A stretch of 64,000 nt of DNA. It comes from Acidobacteriota bacterium. GTDB taxonomy: Bacteria; Acidobacteriota; Terriglobia; Terriglobales; SCQP01. The notes under the pieces are model-generated. The model was not told the origin of the DNA. It made no database searches and was given only the letters and a program-made list of their open reading frames with translations. This document shows, one piece after another, positions 16,363 through 25,311 of this stretch (the first letter of the stretch is position 1; each line of letters begins with the position of its first letter). Location: positions 62,001 through 126,000 of the forward strand of contig JAKASR010000003.1 in the NCBI GenBank assembly GCA_021818955.1. The letters are read 5' to 3'. The translations under genes were made by a program, and so were the position numbers.

Positions 16363-17769
16363 TTATTCGACATCCAGCTTTACCCGCTGCTTGTGCACCA
16401 GGGCGCCGGTGACGGCGCTAATGCTGAGAACATGTCGACCCTGATAGCGGCCGCGATGTTTTGCGGGCACTTTGATTTTCAGCTTCACCACCAGCGGCCC
16501 GGCATTGGGATCGAGCAGAGGCTGGACGGGATCGAACCGGCAACTGGAGCCGGGCAACGGGTTGGGGGGGACGGCGGAATCCACCGAGCTTTCGGGTTGA
16601 TCATTACATTGCAGCGACAAGGGGCCGGAAAACCCATCCACGCTCAACAAGGTCAACTGCAACTTGCCGGACTTATCTTTTTTAAATTTCAAGTGCGAAT
16701 GATCGAGCAGCAGGGAAAAATCGGAGGCCTGGCCGCGCAACGGGATGCCGGGCGCACCGGGAGCGTTGCTGGTGATGGACAAGTTTCCCAACCGCATGCC
16801 GGCGGAGCGCGGATGGAATTGCAACGTGATCTGGCAACTCAAGCCGGCCGGCATGGGGCTGATGCAGGTATTGGCCTGAGTGAAATCGCCGCTGACGGCG
16901 ATTTGGGAAAACTGCAGCGGGGCATTGCCGGTATTGGTCAAAGTGATCTGCTGCATGGGGCTGACGCTATCGCGCACCACGCTGCCAAAATCCAAGCGAG
17001 CCGAGGAAAAATGAATTAACGGGCCCGTGCCTTCGCCCAGCGGGACGATTTCACTGCCGCCATCGCTGGCGTTATCGGCGATGACGATTATCCCGCTACG
17101 CACGCCCGTCCCGGTGGGCTGAAAGCCGATTTGCAACTGGCAACTGGCCAGGGGAGCCAGAGCCGGCCCGCAATTGTTGGTTTGGGTAAAATCGCCCAGG
17201 GTATTGACGCCATAAATTTGCAGCGGAATCGTGCCGTGATTGACCAACCGCACGGACTTGAGATCGCTTTGCCGCCCAACCTCGACTTTGCCAAAATCCA
17301 AATGCGAAGCCGAAAGCCGCGCCTCCGCGCCGATGCCCATGCCCATGAGGGGCACGATCAAGCTGGGCTGAGTCGGCAGGATGAGAGCGCCCTGCCGCAA
17401 TCCGACATGGGTGGGCAGGAAATGCACCGAGATGGCGCAACCCGCTCCGGGCGCCACCCCGCCATTGCAATTGCTGGCGCTGTAATCGCCCAGGACCAGC
17501 ATGCGGGCGGTGGAGAAATACGCGCTGGTATGGTTGACGATCACCAACTGCATGGCGCCGCCCTGCTTGCCCACCGCCTGCGGCTTAAAGATCAGGCTGG
17601 ATTGAGAAAGCGTGATGGCCGGAGTGGCCGGAATAGAATCGGGGCGGTTGGCATAGCGCTGTCCGGCGGCGCCGGCCGCCAACGACCACCCCAGCAGCGC
17701 CGGGAGCAGGAGCGCCGCAGCGCGACGAATCAGGCAAGGATGAAACTTGACGAAAGCGGTATGGGGCAT
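16363..17769 (-). CDS. Secreted choice-of-anchor D (ASH/HYDIN-type) repeat protein
   Basis: The second ATG (17767-17769) is chosen because GAGGTGG sits directly before it. A signal peptide follows (LLLPALLGWSLAAGAAG). The mature protein has three Ig-like anchor-D repeats, each with a variant of SxxxFGxVxxG, a VTNTGxAPL-type strand, GDFTQxNxC and xxCxIxVxFxPxxxGxRxGxL. A cysteine pair per repeat suggests disulfides outside the cytoplasm. The C-terminal domain (about 340-470) is different and has two further Cys. It lies 18 bp after the kinase stop. Role: probably cell-surface or extracellular structural, possibly cargo of the cognate transporter (inference). Confidence 0.82.
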   Translation of the reverse strand: MPHTAFVKFHPCLIRRAAALLLPALLGWSLAAGAAGQRYANRPDSIPATPAITLSQSSLIFKPQAVGKQGGAMQLVIVNHTSAYFSTARMLVLGDYSASNCNGGVAPGAGCAISVHFLPTHVGLRQGALILPTQPSLIVPLMGMGIGAEARLSASHLDFGKVEVGRQSDLKSVRLVNHGTIPLQIYGVNTLGDFTQTNNCGPALAPLASCQLQIGFQPTGTGVRSGIIVIADNASDGGSEIVPLGEGTGPLIHFSSARLDFGSVVRDSVSPMQQITLTNTGNAPLQFSQIAVSGDFTQANTCISPMPAGLSCQITLQFHPRSAGMRLGNLSITSNAPGAPGIPLRGQASDFSLLLDHSHLKFKKDKSGKLQLTLLSVDGFSGPLSLQCNDQPESSVDSAVPPNPLPGSSCRFDPVQPLLDPNAGPLVVKLKIKVPAKHRGRYQGRHVLSISAVTGALVHKQRVKLDVE

Positions 17770-17787
17770 GTTCCACCTCATAAAAAA

Positions 17788-19455
17788 TCAATTGATGACC
17801 GGCGTCCAACAGCCATGCAGGCTGGCATCATTCTCGATGGTTTGCCAGGGCAGGGAGATGAAGTAGTTATTGCCCTGAATGCGGACATAGGCGGCAAAAA
17901 ACAGCACCGCCCCGCTCCAGCCCTGGCCAGAATCCGGCCGGTAACTCAGCGCCCGGCTGGCGCCGGGGGGAATATCCCAGGTTTTACCCACGTCATTGCT
18001 GTTGAAGGCTTGCAATGCACCGCGCGCGCCCTGCCAGACCACGCCCAGATCGGTGATGTGCAAGGAGGCGGAGTTCCGGTTGCAGACCTGGAATTGATAA
18101 TTTTTGAGCGGGAGCGCGGCCGCGGCGGCGGCGGCGTGGGGCCGGTATTGCCGCCAGCCGAGCCAAGCCGCCGCCGCGGCCAAGAGCAGGGCCAGCAGCC
18201 AACCCAGCCAAAAGGCGAGGCCGCGGCGGCTTTTTTCCTCCGGCTCCTCCTCGAGCAAGGCCTGCGCGGCGGTGGCTGGGCGGACCGAGCTAGAGGCGAG
18301 GCGCGCCGCTGAAGTCCCAAGGCGCGCGCCTCCGGCCGTGGAAATTCTTGCGAGGGCGGGAGCGGCGGCAGCAGCGGCGGCAGCGTCCCAATCGCCGGTG
18401 CGCGGCACCTCGATCTGGGAACTCACGACGGTAGGCATGCTTCCGGAGGGGATCTGCCGGGGCGCCGGAGTGTTCTGCACCATGGTGGCCGCCAGAGTCG
18501 AATCCGCGTTCGGCTCCAAGCGCACCATGACCAGGTTCAGCTCGCGAATCAGCTCCTGGGCATTGGAGGGGCGGTCCTCCGGCTGCTTGGCGAGCATGCG
18601 CCGCAACAGCGTTTCCACGCCATTGGGGATGTTCAACTCACGCGGCAAAGGGGGGACGGGCCGCTTCAGGATTTGCTGCCGGAGCTCTTCCGGCGAGGCG
18701 GCGCTGAAGGGGGTACGGCCGCTGATCAGCTCATACAGAGTGACGCCCAGGCTATAGACATCGCAGCGCCCATCCAGTTGGCTGCCGCGCACGCCGCGGA
18801 TCTGTTCCGGCGAGGCATAGGGGCCGGTGCCCACCATGGTGCCCGGCTGGGTCATATTGCCGGCCAGCGATTCGCGCACGGCAGCGATGCCGAAATCCAT
18901 GACTTTGATCAGTTCCCTGCCCTGCGCGCCACGGGTGAGCATCAGGTTATCGGGCTTGATATCGCGATGAATAATGTCCTGGGCATGGGCGACGGTGAGG
19001 ACATCCGCCGCCTGGCGCGCGATTTCCAGCGCGCGGAGGGGTGGAAAGCGCTGGCCATTCTGCAGGATTTCGCGGGCGCTCAGGCCCTCGATGTACTCCA
19101 TGACGATGAACAGCTTGCCGTCTTCGGCCTGGGCAAAGTCGTACATGCGCACCGAGTTGGGGTGGTAGAGCTTGCCGGCGGTGCGGGCTTCCTGCAAGAA
19201 GCGCTGGGTAAATTGGGGGTTGGAGGCGTAATCGGGGCGCATGACTTTTAGCGCCCGGTTTTCTTCCAGGTTGATATGCAGCGCGCGGTAAACCACGCCC
19301 ATGCCGCCGTGGCCAATCTTGCCCAGGATGCGGTAGGCGCCTTTGATGACGGTACCCGCTTTCCACTCATCCATCGCCACCAGCAGCATGGCGTGGGTGG
19401 GGCATTGCGTGGACTCATCGCTGAATTCCGACATGCAAATGGGGCAGTATTTCAA
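17788..19455 (-). CDS. Transmembrane Ser/Thr protein kinase (PknB type) with N-terminal zinc ribbon
   Basis: The TTG start at 19453-19455 is preferred. It has AGGA 7 nt upstream, keeps the CPICMSEF...CPTH zinc-ribbon-like motif, and leaves a 10-bp gap to the upstream gene. The 19509 start would overlap that gene by 44 bp. Kinase landmarks are complete: GHGGMG loop (48-53), catalytic Lys70, HRDIKPDN (163-170), DFG (187-189) and SPEQIRG. It is an RD-type kinase. A Pro/Ala-rich linker leads to one transmembrane helix (FWLGWLLALLLAAAAAWLGW), then an extracytoplasmic domain of about 130 residues with few cysteines. Likely substrates are Thr residues read by the FHA domains encoded on either side. 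Confidence 0.95.
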   Translation of the reverse strand: MKYCPICMSEFSDESTQCPTHAMLLVAMDEWKAGTVIKGAYRILGKIGHGGMGVVYRALHINLEENRALKVMRPDYASNPQFTQRFLQEARTAGKLYHPNSVRMYDFAQAEDGKLFIVMEYIEGLSAREILQNGQRFPPLRALEIARQAADVLTVAHAQDIIHRDIKPDNLMLTRGAQGRELIKVMDFGIAAVRESLAGNMTQPGTMVGTGPYASPEQIRGVRGSQLDGRCDVYSLGVTLYELISGRTPFSAASPEELRQQILKRPVPPLPRELNIPNGVETLLRRMLAKQPEDRPSNAQELIRELNLVMVRLEPNADSTLAATMVQNTPAPRQIPSGSMPTVVSSQIEVPRTGDWDAAAAAAAAPALARISTAGGARLGTSAARLASSSVRPATAAQALLEEEPEEKSRRGLAFWLGWLLALLLAAAAAWLGWRQYRPHAAAAAAALPLKNYQFQVCNRNSASLHITDLGVVWQGARGALQAFNSNDVGKTWDIPPGASRALSYRPDSGQGWSGAVLFFAAYVRIQGNNYFISLPWQTIENDASLHGCWTPVIN

Positions 19456-19465
19456 GCGCGCATCC

Positions 19466-22384
19466 TTATGGGGAGGTTTGCCAGCGCAGGGCGGCGGCGG
19501 TGATGGCAATCATGACGCCGGCAATTCCGCCCAAAATCGCCATGTAGGCGGCATAGGCCGCCGACCCCAGCCGGGGGCGGGGATCGGGCGGGTTCAAGTA
19601 ATCCCGCGGGGTCATGCCCGCCAGCCAGGCGCGCAAGCGTTCCGCATCGCGGGGGTGGAGAGAAATGGCAATCATGTTGGCCAATTTAAAGCTGTGCGGC
19701 CGGCCATCATGGAGATAAAGGTCGGCCAGGCCTTCCAGCCCCCAGCGGCTGACCATCAGCGGGGAAATACCCCAGCGCAGAACCGCGGGCATGCCCGGCT
19801 GGGCCAGGGGCAAATTAAGCACCTGAACCTGCTGGGTTTTCCGATCCAGGCGGGCATAAAAGCCCTGCAGGGTGCGCACCGGAATGAAGAGACCGGCGAG
19901 CAGCAGTTGGGGAATCAACAGGAGCGGGAACAACAGCAGGGCGGTATCGGGGCGCTTCACCAGGGCGGAAATCAGCAGCCCCAGCAGCGCGCCGTTCCAA
20001 TAGAGCAGCAGCATCATGCCCCAGGCCTGCAGCAGATGGCCCTGGAGGGCGCCGCCGAACATCAGCACGCCGACAAACGCCGCCGTCTGCAGCGCGCCCA
20101 AACCCAGGGCATAAGCCAGCTTGGAGCCGAGATAGGCGGCGAGGCTGAGGCCATGCTGGCGTTCGCGGCGGAAGATCTGGCGCTCGTCGACCAGTTCGCG
20201 GACACAGGCGGAACCGCCGAACCAGAGCGCGGCGAAGACGATCATGAACAGGGTTTTGGGGCCATCCGCGCCGCCCTTGAGCAGATCCATCAAGCCGGCC
20301 ACGACAGCCGGGGGCAGCAGCAGGCTGGCGGCGCGGCCGAGGCCGGTCCAGCGCAAGCGGAACTGGCGCCGAGACAGCACCTGGAATTGGCTCCAGGAGC
20401 GGGCGGCGCCACCGCTTTCCACCTCGGCGACGGGGCCGATTAAGGCCGAGGCGGAAGCGGGGCCAGGCGCACTCTCATCCAAACAGCGAGCGACGATTTC
20501 GTGATATTGCTCCGAGCGCAGATACTGTTCCGCCCATTCCGCCGGGGAATGCTGCTGCAGGCAATCGTAGATATCCGCCGGGCGGCTTTGCCGGAAGTAG
20601 GCCAGCAATTGCTGTCCCGGGCCGAAATACGCCAGCCGCCCGCCGACCAGCACCGCGACCTTATCGAGCAGGCTGAAGCTGCCCAGCAGGTGGGTGCTGA
20701 GCACCACGGTGGCGCCGCGATTGGCAATCTCGCGGAACGTCTGCATCATTTTCATTTCGGTGCGCGGGTCCTGTCCGGCGGTGGGTTCATCCAAAAACAG
20801 CAGTCCCGGCTTGCTCAACAGCTCAATGCCCAGGCTGACCCGCTTGCGCTGGCCGCCGCTCAAGGAGCTGATGCCGAGCTCGGCGCGCTCGCCCAATTCC
20901 AGAATTTCCAGCACTTCCGTCACGCGGGCTTCGATTTCCGATTCGCCGGTATCGGTGGGCAGGCGCAGCCGGGCGGTGTAATGCAGGCACTCGCGCACAT
21001 TCAGCTCGGAGTGCAGGATGTCATCCTGCGGCACGTGGCCGATAAGCGGGCGCAGGGCGGCGTAATCGCGATACAGGTCCCAATTATTGATCTGCACCCA
21101 ACCCTCACGCGCCGGGCGCAACCCATTCAAGGCATCCAATAAAGTCGATTTGCCGCAACCGGAGGGCCCCAGGATGCCGACCAACTCGCGCGGCTGGATG
21201 ACCAAGGCGATGGCGTCGAGCAATTGCCGCGGCTGGCCGGTTTGCAGATCGATGACGCTCTGCCCGAGGCCGCGGCAACTGAGCCGGAAGCGGTTTTCAT
21301 CCGACTGCGCCGCCATCTGGGCGCCATCGAAGTCGAGCGGCACCGCGCCGATCATGATGCGATCGCCGGCATGCAGCCACTGGCGGCGGATGCGGACGCC
21401 GTTGACGAAAGTGCCGTTGGTGGAACCGTGATCTTCCAACTCGGTGCCGGCGGCGGTTTTGCGGATAACGGCATGAAAGCGCGAGACGGTGGGATGCCGC
21501 AAGCTGACTTCGTTTTCCGGATCGCGTCCGACGCGAGTGATCTCGCGTCCCAGGGCAATTTCGCGCAGCGACAGCGGACGCCGCTCGGGATCGCGGTACA
21601 GCAGCAGGCGGTTTTCGCATTTTCCCAGCAGGATGATGTCGCCATCCTGCAGCAGGCGCTCGCTGACGCGCTGGCCGTTGATGCGGGTGGCGGCTTCCGG
21701 CGAGATTTGCCGCAGCTTCCAACCGCCATCGCCCACCGCCAGCAGTTCGGCATGGCGCGGGCGCACGCTGGGATGCGGAATCGACAAGCCTCCAGGAGCG
21801 GGCTGGGAACCGATCTCCAGCCGGGCCGCGCTCAGCGGGATATCCTGAACGACGTATTGATCGAGAATCAACTGCAACCAGGGATGCGCCGGTTTCGGGC
21901 GCAGCGCCGGCTGCACAGCCGCACCCCGGGCAACCTCCACCGCCGGGGGCCGGATGGGCGCCGGCGCGGCGGCATGGCCGTTTTGACGGTAAATCAGGCA
22001 GTATGCCGGCCCGGCGCCGAAGCGGATTTCATCGCCCGGCGACAAGCGCGCCTGCCGCACCCGCCTGGAATTGACAAACGTGCCGTTGGCGGAAAGGTCT
22101 TCCAGCCACGGCTGCCCTTCGGCATCGCGATAAAAGCGCGCCTGGCGGCGGGAAATTTCCGGATCATCAATATGGATGGCGTTGCCCGGATCGCGCCCGA
22201 CGCACAACTCCCGCGTTGCGAAGCGAAAACGCTTGCCGGCCAGCCGGCCCGCCGGCTGACCTTCGAGCCAATCCGAGACCGACTCGCCCAGCGGCGCGCC
22301 CGACGGCGCCGCCGAGCCGGCGCCGCAGCGCGAACATACGGCAGTGTTTGTTGCGATCCAGCCGCCGCAGCGCGGACAACGCAT
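19466..22384 (-). CDS. Triple-FHA ABC transporter (ATPase and ABC-2/ABCG-type permease in one chain)
   Basis: The start at ATG 22382-22384 begins exactly with a zinc ribbon, MRCPRCGGW...CSRCG. Three FHA domains follow at about 60-125, 185-255 and 280-350. The third is canonical (GRDPENEV, VSRFH, STNGTFVNG), the first has Gln instead of the key His (SRRQA), and the second is degenerate. The ABC ATPase has Walker A GPSGCGKST (406-414), signature LSGGQRKRVS and LLFLDEPTAGQD. The C-terminal third carries six or so membrane helices. This is the architecture of mycobacterial Rv1747, which is phosphorylated by its neighbour kinase PknF. Here too a kinase gene follows, 10 bp downstream. It opens the four-gene leftward operon. 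Confidence 0.95.
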   Translation of the reverse strand: MRCPRCGGWIATNTAVCSRCGAGSAAPSGAPLGESVSDWLEGQPAGRLAGKRFRFATRELCVGRDPGNAIHIDDPEISRRQARFYRDAEGQPWLEDLSANGTFVNSRRVRQARLSPGDEIRFGAGPAYCLIYRQNGHAAAPAPIRPPAVEVARGAAVQPALRPKPAHPWLQLILDQYVVQDIPLSAARLEIGSQPAPGGLSIPHPSVRPRHAELLAVGDGGWKLRQISPEAATRINGQRVSERLLQDGDIILLGKCENRLLLYRDPERRPLSLREIALGREITRVGRDPENEVSLRHPTVSRFHAVIRKTAAGTELEDHGSTNGTFVNGVRIRRQWLHAGDRIMIGAVPLDFDGAQMAAQSDENRFRLSCRGLGQSVIDLQTGQPRQLLDAIALVIQPRELVGILGPSGCGKSTLLDALNGLRPAREGWVQINNWDLYRDYAALRPLIGHVPQDDILHSELNVRECLHYTARLRLPTDTGESEIEARVTEVLEILELGERAELGISSLSGGQRKRVSLGIELLSKPGLLFLDEPTAGQDPRTEMKMMQTFREIANRGATVVLSTHLLGSFSLLDKVAVLVGGRLAYFGPGQQLLAYFRQSRPADIYDCLQQHSPAEWAEQYLRSEQYHEIVARCLDESAPGPASASALIGPVAEVESGGAARSWSQFQVLSRRQFRLRWTGLGRAASLLLPPAVVAGLMDLLKGGADGPKTLFMIVFAALWFGGSACVRELVDERQIFRRERQHGLSLAAYLGSKLAYALGLGALQTAAFVGVLMFGGALQGHLLQAWGMMLLLYWNGALLGLLISALVKRPDTALLLFPLLLIPQLLLAGLFIPVRTLQGFYARLDRKTQQVQVLNLPLAQPGMPAVLRWGISPLMVSRWGLEGLADLYLHDGRPHSFKLANMIAISLHPRDAERLRAWLAGMTPRDYLNPPDPRPRLGSAAYAAYMAILGGIAGVMIAITAAALRWQTSP

Positions 22385-22646
22385 GGCTAGGCCTATTGCC
22401 TCCCGGGCCACGACGGCTGCCGGCGCGCGCACCACAACATTTCCCGGAGCGGGGGGAGATGCGACCGGGCGCTGGCGCGGATCGTGGCGCAACCACTGAA
22501 CCGTTTGGAAACGGCAGTGTATTATATATCATGTTTAATAACTGATAGATACAGCATTCTTGCAGTCATTAACCTACTCACAAGTAACTGATTTATAAAG
22601 ACTTCAAGCGCATTCTCTTTAAAGCTTTCCCCCGGCAACGGGCATC

Positions 22647-22655
22647 TGCTACGCT
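22647..22655 (+). promoter_or_regulatory. Extended -10 element of the GH78 gene
   Basis: TG-C-TACGCT fits an extended -10. It ends 7 nt before the ATG at 22663, so transcription would begin at or next to the start codon. No clear -35 is visible. The AT-rich gap 22385-22649 holds no gene. Confidence 0.4.
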
Positions 22656-22662
22656 GCGGGCG

Positions 22663-25275
22663 ATGCGTCCTCAACGCCCGCTGCGCCCGCGTCCCATGCT
22701 AGCCGTCCTCGCACTGGGATGCCTGCCGGCGCTTTTACCCGCCGCAAAAAGCGCGCCGCCCGCAGCTACCCGCCGCCAGCAAAACGCGCCCGCATTCACT
22801 CAAAAACAAAAAGACCAACTCCCCATTCAAGCCCGCTGGCGGCGGCAGCGCTGGCAAGCGCAATGGATCACCTGGCCGAGCGGCGGCGACTCCTCCTTAG
22901 CTTTCGGGGTCTTCCACTTCCGCAGGCGGGTGGAATTCGCCACGGCGCCGGCGCGCTGCGTCATTCACGTCAGCGCCGACAACCGTTTTCTGCTGCGCGT
23001 GAACGGGCACTATGCCGGCGGCGGCCCGGGATACGGCAACCTCGGTCACTGGCGCTATGAAACGCTCGACATCGCCCGCTGGCTGCATCCAGGCGCGAAT
23101 TGGATTGCCGCGACGGTGTGGGATTGGGGTGCAAACGCGCCCATGCGCCAGATCAGCAACCGGCTGGGATTCCTGCTGCAAGCCGACGACCCCAGGCTGG
23201 CGCACTCGGGGCTGAACACCGGCCGCGGCTGGCAGGTGGAGCGCGAGCGGGGCTGGCGGCGCATTCCCCACGACGCCACTTCCGCCGCCCTGCACAGTTA
23301 TTTCGTCGCCGGCCCGGGACTCGAATTGCAAGCCGCGCGCTACGACTGGCATTGGGCGGAAGGCCAGCCCTCCGGGCGCAGCGCTCAACCGCCCGCTCAA
23401 GGACCGCAAGGGAACGAGACGTCCGCGCCGCCAAGCGGCGGATGGCGGGCGGCGCGGGTGCTTTCCTCCGGCTCGCCGCGCGGCAGCCAGGACGCGCCCA
23501 ACGCCTGGATGCTGACGCCCGATCCGCTGCCTGCGATGCCGCGCACGCCGACCTCGCCCGGACGGATGGCGCGCGCCCGCGGCTTACCCCTGGCGGCGGC
23601 CTCGGTATTTCCGCGCGCGGCCTTGACCATTCCGCCGCACCGGCGGGTGACGCTCTTGCTGCGCCGGCATGCGCTGGTGACCGCTTATCCCACCCTCATC
23701 ACCAGCGGCGGCGCCGGCAGCCGCGTGCGCCTCACCTATGCCGAAGCGCTTTATAAGCCGGATGGCACGAAAGGCAACCGCGATCATATTGCCGGCAAGC
23801 ATATCTTCGGCGCATACGACCGTTTTCTGCCCGATGGCGGGGCGCGGCGGCGCTTTACCCCGCTCGACTGGCGCACCTGGCGTTACCTGCAACTCGACAT
23901 CACGACCGGAGCGCAGCCGCTGCGGCTGGACACACTGCGCGCCGCCTACACGGCGTATCCGTTCCGGCTGCGCGCCCGCTTCCGGTGCAATGCCGGCTGG
24001 CTGCAACCGGTCTGGCTGACCAGTTGGCGGACGGCGCGGCTCTGCGCCCACACCACGTTCATGGATTGCCCCTATTGGGAGCGGCTGCAGTACGCCGGCG
24101 ACACGCGCATCCAGGCGCTGCTCAGCTACGTGCTGACCGGCGACGACCGGCTGGGACGGCAGGCGATCGCCGCGCTCGACGCCTCGCGCATGCCGGATGG
24201 ACTGACCGCCAGCCGCTACCCCTCGCGGCTGACGCAGGTGATACCCCCCTTTTCGCTGATGTGGGTGGGCATGCTGCGCGATTTTTGGCGCTATCGCGGC
24301 GACGCGGCATTCACGCGCCGCCATCTGCCCGGCACGCGCACCGTGCTCGACTGGTTTCTGCGGCACCGGCTGCCGGACGGCATGCTGGCGCGGCTGCCCT
24401 GGTGGAATTTCGTCGATTGGACGAGCGGCTACCGCGACGGCGCGCCCCCGGAAACGAAACGCGGCGATTCCGCGGCGCTGACGCTGCAATTCGCCGAGGC
24501 GCTGGGCGATGGCGCCGCTTTGGAAAGCGCATTGGGCCGGCGCGGGCGCGCGGCGCGTTACCTGCGCGCCCGCGCCGCCGCGCTCGCCGCCGTACGCCGG
24601 CTGTGTTGGAATCCGCGACGGCGATTGCTCGCCGACACGCCGCAACAGAAAAGCTATAGCCAGGAAACCAATATTCTCGGCGTCTGGCAGGGCGCGGTCC
24701 CGAAGGGCGAGAGGGCTGGGGTGTTGCGCAGGCTGTTCGCGGCGGAATTAACCGGCAAGGCGGATGCCGCACTGCCGCCGATTTCGGCGGCCAGCTATTA
24801 TTTCCGCTTCTATCTGGCCCGCGCCCTCAACCGCGCCGGGCTAGGAGACGATTACCTCAAGCTGCTGGGCCCCTGGCGGGCGATGCTGGCGGAGGGGCTC
24901 ACCACCTGGGCGGAGATGCCCGAGCCGACGCGCTCCGACTGCCACGCCTGGAGCGCGCATCCCGACTACGACCTGCTGACCACGGTTGCCGGCCTACGCC
25001 CGGCGGCGCCCGGCTTTGCGCGGGTGAAGATCACGCCGCACTTAGGACCGCTCACACATCTGCGCGCCGCCATGCCGACGCCGCACGGCCTGATACGGGT
25101 GGAGTATCAGCGGCGCGGCAATCAACTCGCGGCGCAGATCACGCTGCCGGCCGGAGTCAGCGGCGAGCTGAGCTGGCATGCACAGCAGAGGGCGTTGCCG
25201 GGCGGGAAAACCATCAGATTGCAGATATCCGGAGGGCGGCCAAGCGGCACGGCCGCTTTTACTGTTAGGCGCTGA
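22663..25275 (+). CDS. Secreted alpha-L-rhamnosidase, GH78 family
   Basis: This 870-residue protein has a signal peptide (LAVLALGCLPALLPAAKSA), an N-terminal beta-sandwich with the AQWITWP opening typical of GH78, and a further sandwich (RVRLTYAEALY). The (alpha/alpha)6 catalytic barrel carries MDCPYWERLQYAGDTR, the family's acid-binding signature, and SDCHAWSAHPDY near the end of the barrel. It would release terminal L-rhamnose from plant or microbial polysaccharides and glycosides outside the cytoplasm. Oddly, the last codons (about GTAAFTVRR) and the stop lie inside a dispersed repeat copy, so the native C-terminus may have been replaced. Neighbours do not form an obvious utilisation operon. 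Confidence 0.9.
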   Translation: MRPQRPLRPRPMLAVLALGCLPALLPAAKSAPPAATRRQQNAPAFTQKQKDQLPIQARWRRQRWQAQWITWPSGGDSSLAFGVFHFRRRVEFATAPARCVIHVSADNRFLLRVNGHYAGGGPGYGNLGHWRYETLDIARWLHPGANWIAATVWDWGANAPMRQISNRLGFLLQADDPRLAHSGLNTGRGWQVERERGWRRIPHDATSAALHSYFVAGPGLELQAARYDWHWAEGQPSGRSAQPPAQGPQGNETSAPPSGGWRAARVLSSGSPRGSQDAPNAWMLTPDPLPAMPRTPTSPGRMARARGLPLAAASVFPRAALTIPPHRRVTLLLRRHALVTAYPTLITSGGAGSRVRLTYAEALYKPDGTKGNRDHIAGKHIFGAYDRFLPDGGARRRFTPLDWRTWRYLQLDITTGAQPLRLDTLRAAYTAYPFRLRARFRCNAGWLQPVWLTSWRTARLCAHTTFMDCPYWERLQYAGDTRIQALLSYVLTGDDRLGRQAIAALDASRMPDGLTASRYPSRLTQVIPPFSLMWVGMLRDFWRYRGDAAFTRRHLPGTRTVLDWFLRHRLPDGMLARLPWWNFVDWTSGYRDGAPPETKRGDSAALTLQFAEALGDGAALESALGRRGRAARYLRARAAALAAVRRLCWNPRRRLLADTPQQKSYSQETNILGVWQGAVPKGERAGVLRRLFAAELTGKADAALPPISAASYYFRFYLARALNRAGLGDDYLKLLGPWRAMLAEGLTTWAEMPEPTRSDCHAWSAHPDYDLLTTVAGLRPAAPGFARVKITPHLGPLTHLRAAMPTPHGLIRVEYQRRGNQLAAQITLPAGVSGELSWHAQQRALPGGKTIRLQISGGRPSGTAAFTVRR

Positions 25276-25306
25276 CGCTTTCCGACCCGGCCGGTAACGT
25301 TTAAGG
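25251..25306 (+). repeat. Dispersed intergenic repeat, short copy overlapping the GH78 stop
   Basis: It reads GGCCGCTTTTACTGTTAGGCGCTGACGCTTTCC, then jumps directly to a CCGGCCGGTAACGTTTAAGG end, lacking the GTCCGG hairpin. Its left part encodes the GH78 C-terminus. The AAGGAG at its right edge serves as the Shine-Dalgarno of the next gene. Confidence 0.7.
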
Positions 25307-25311
25307 AGCTT

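Noticed and set aside
16363-16373. Overlap of the SUMF1-like gene with the anchor-D gene
   Set aside because: It disappears when the SUMF1 start is moved to 16346, which has GGGAG at ideal distance.
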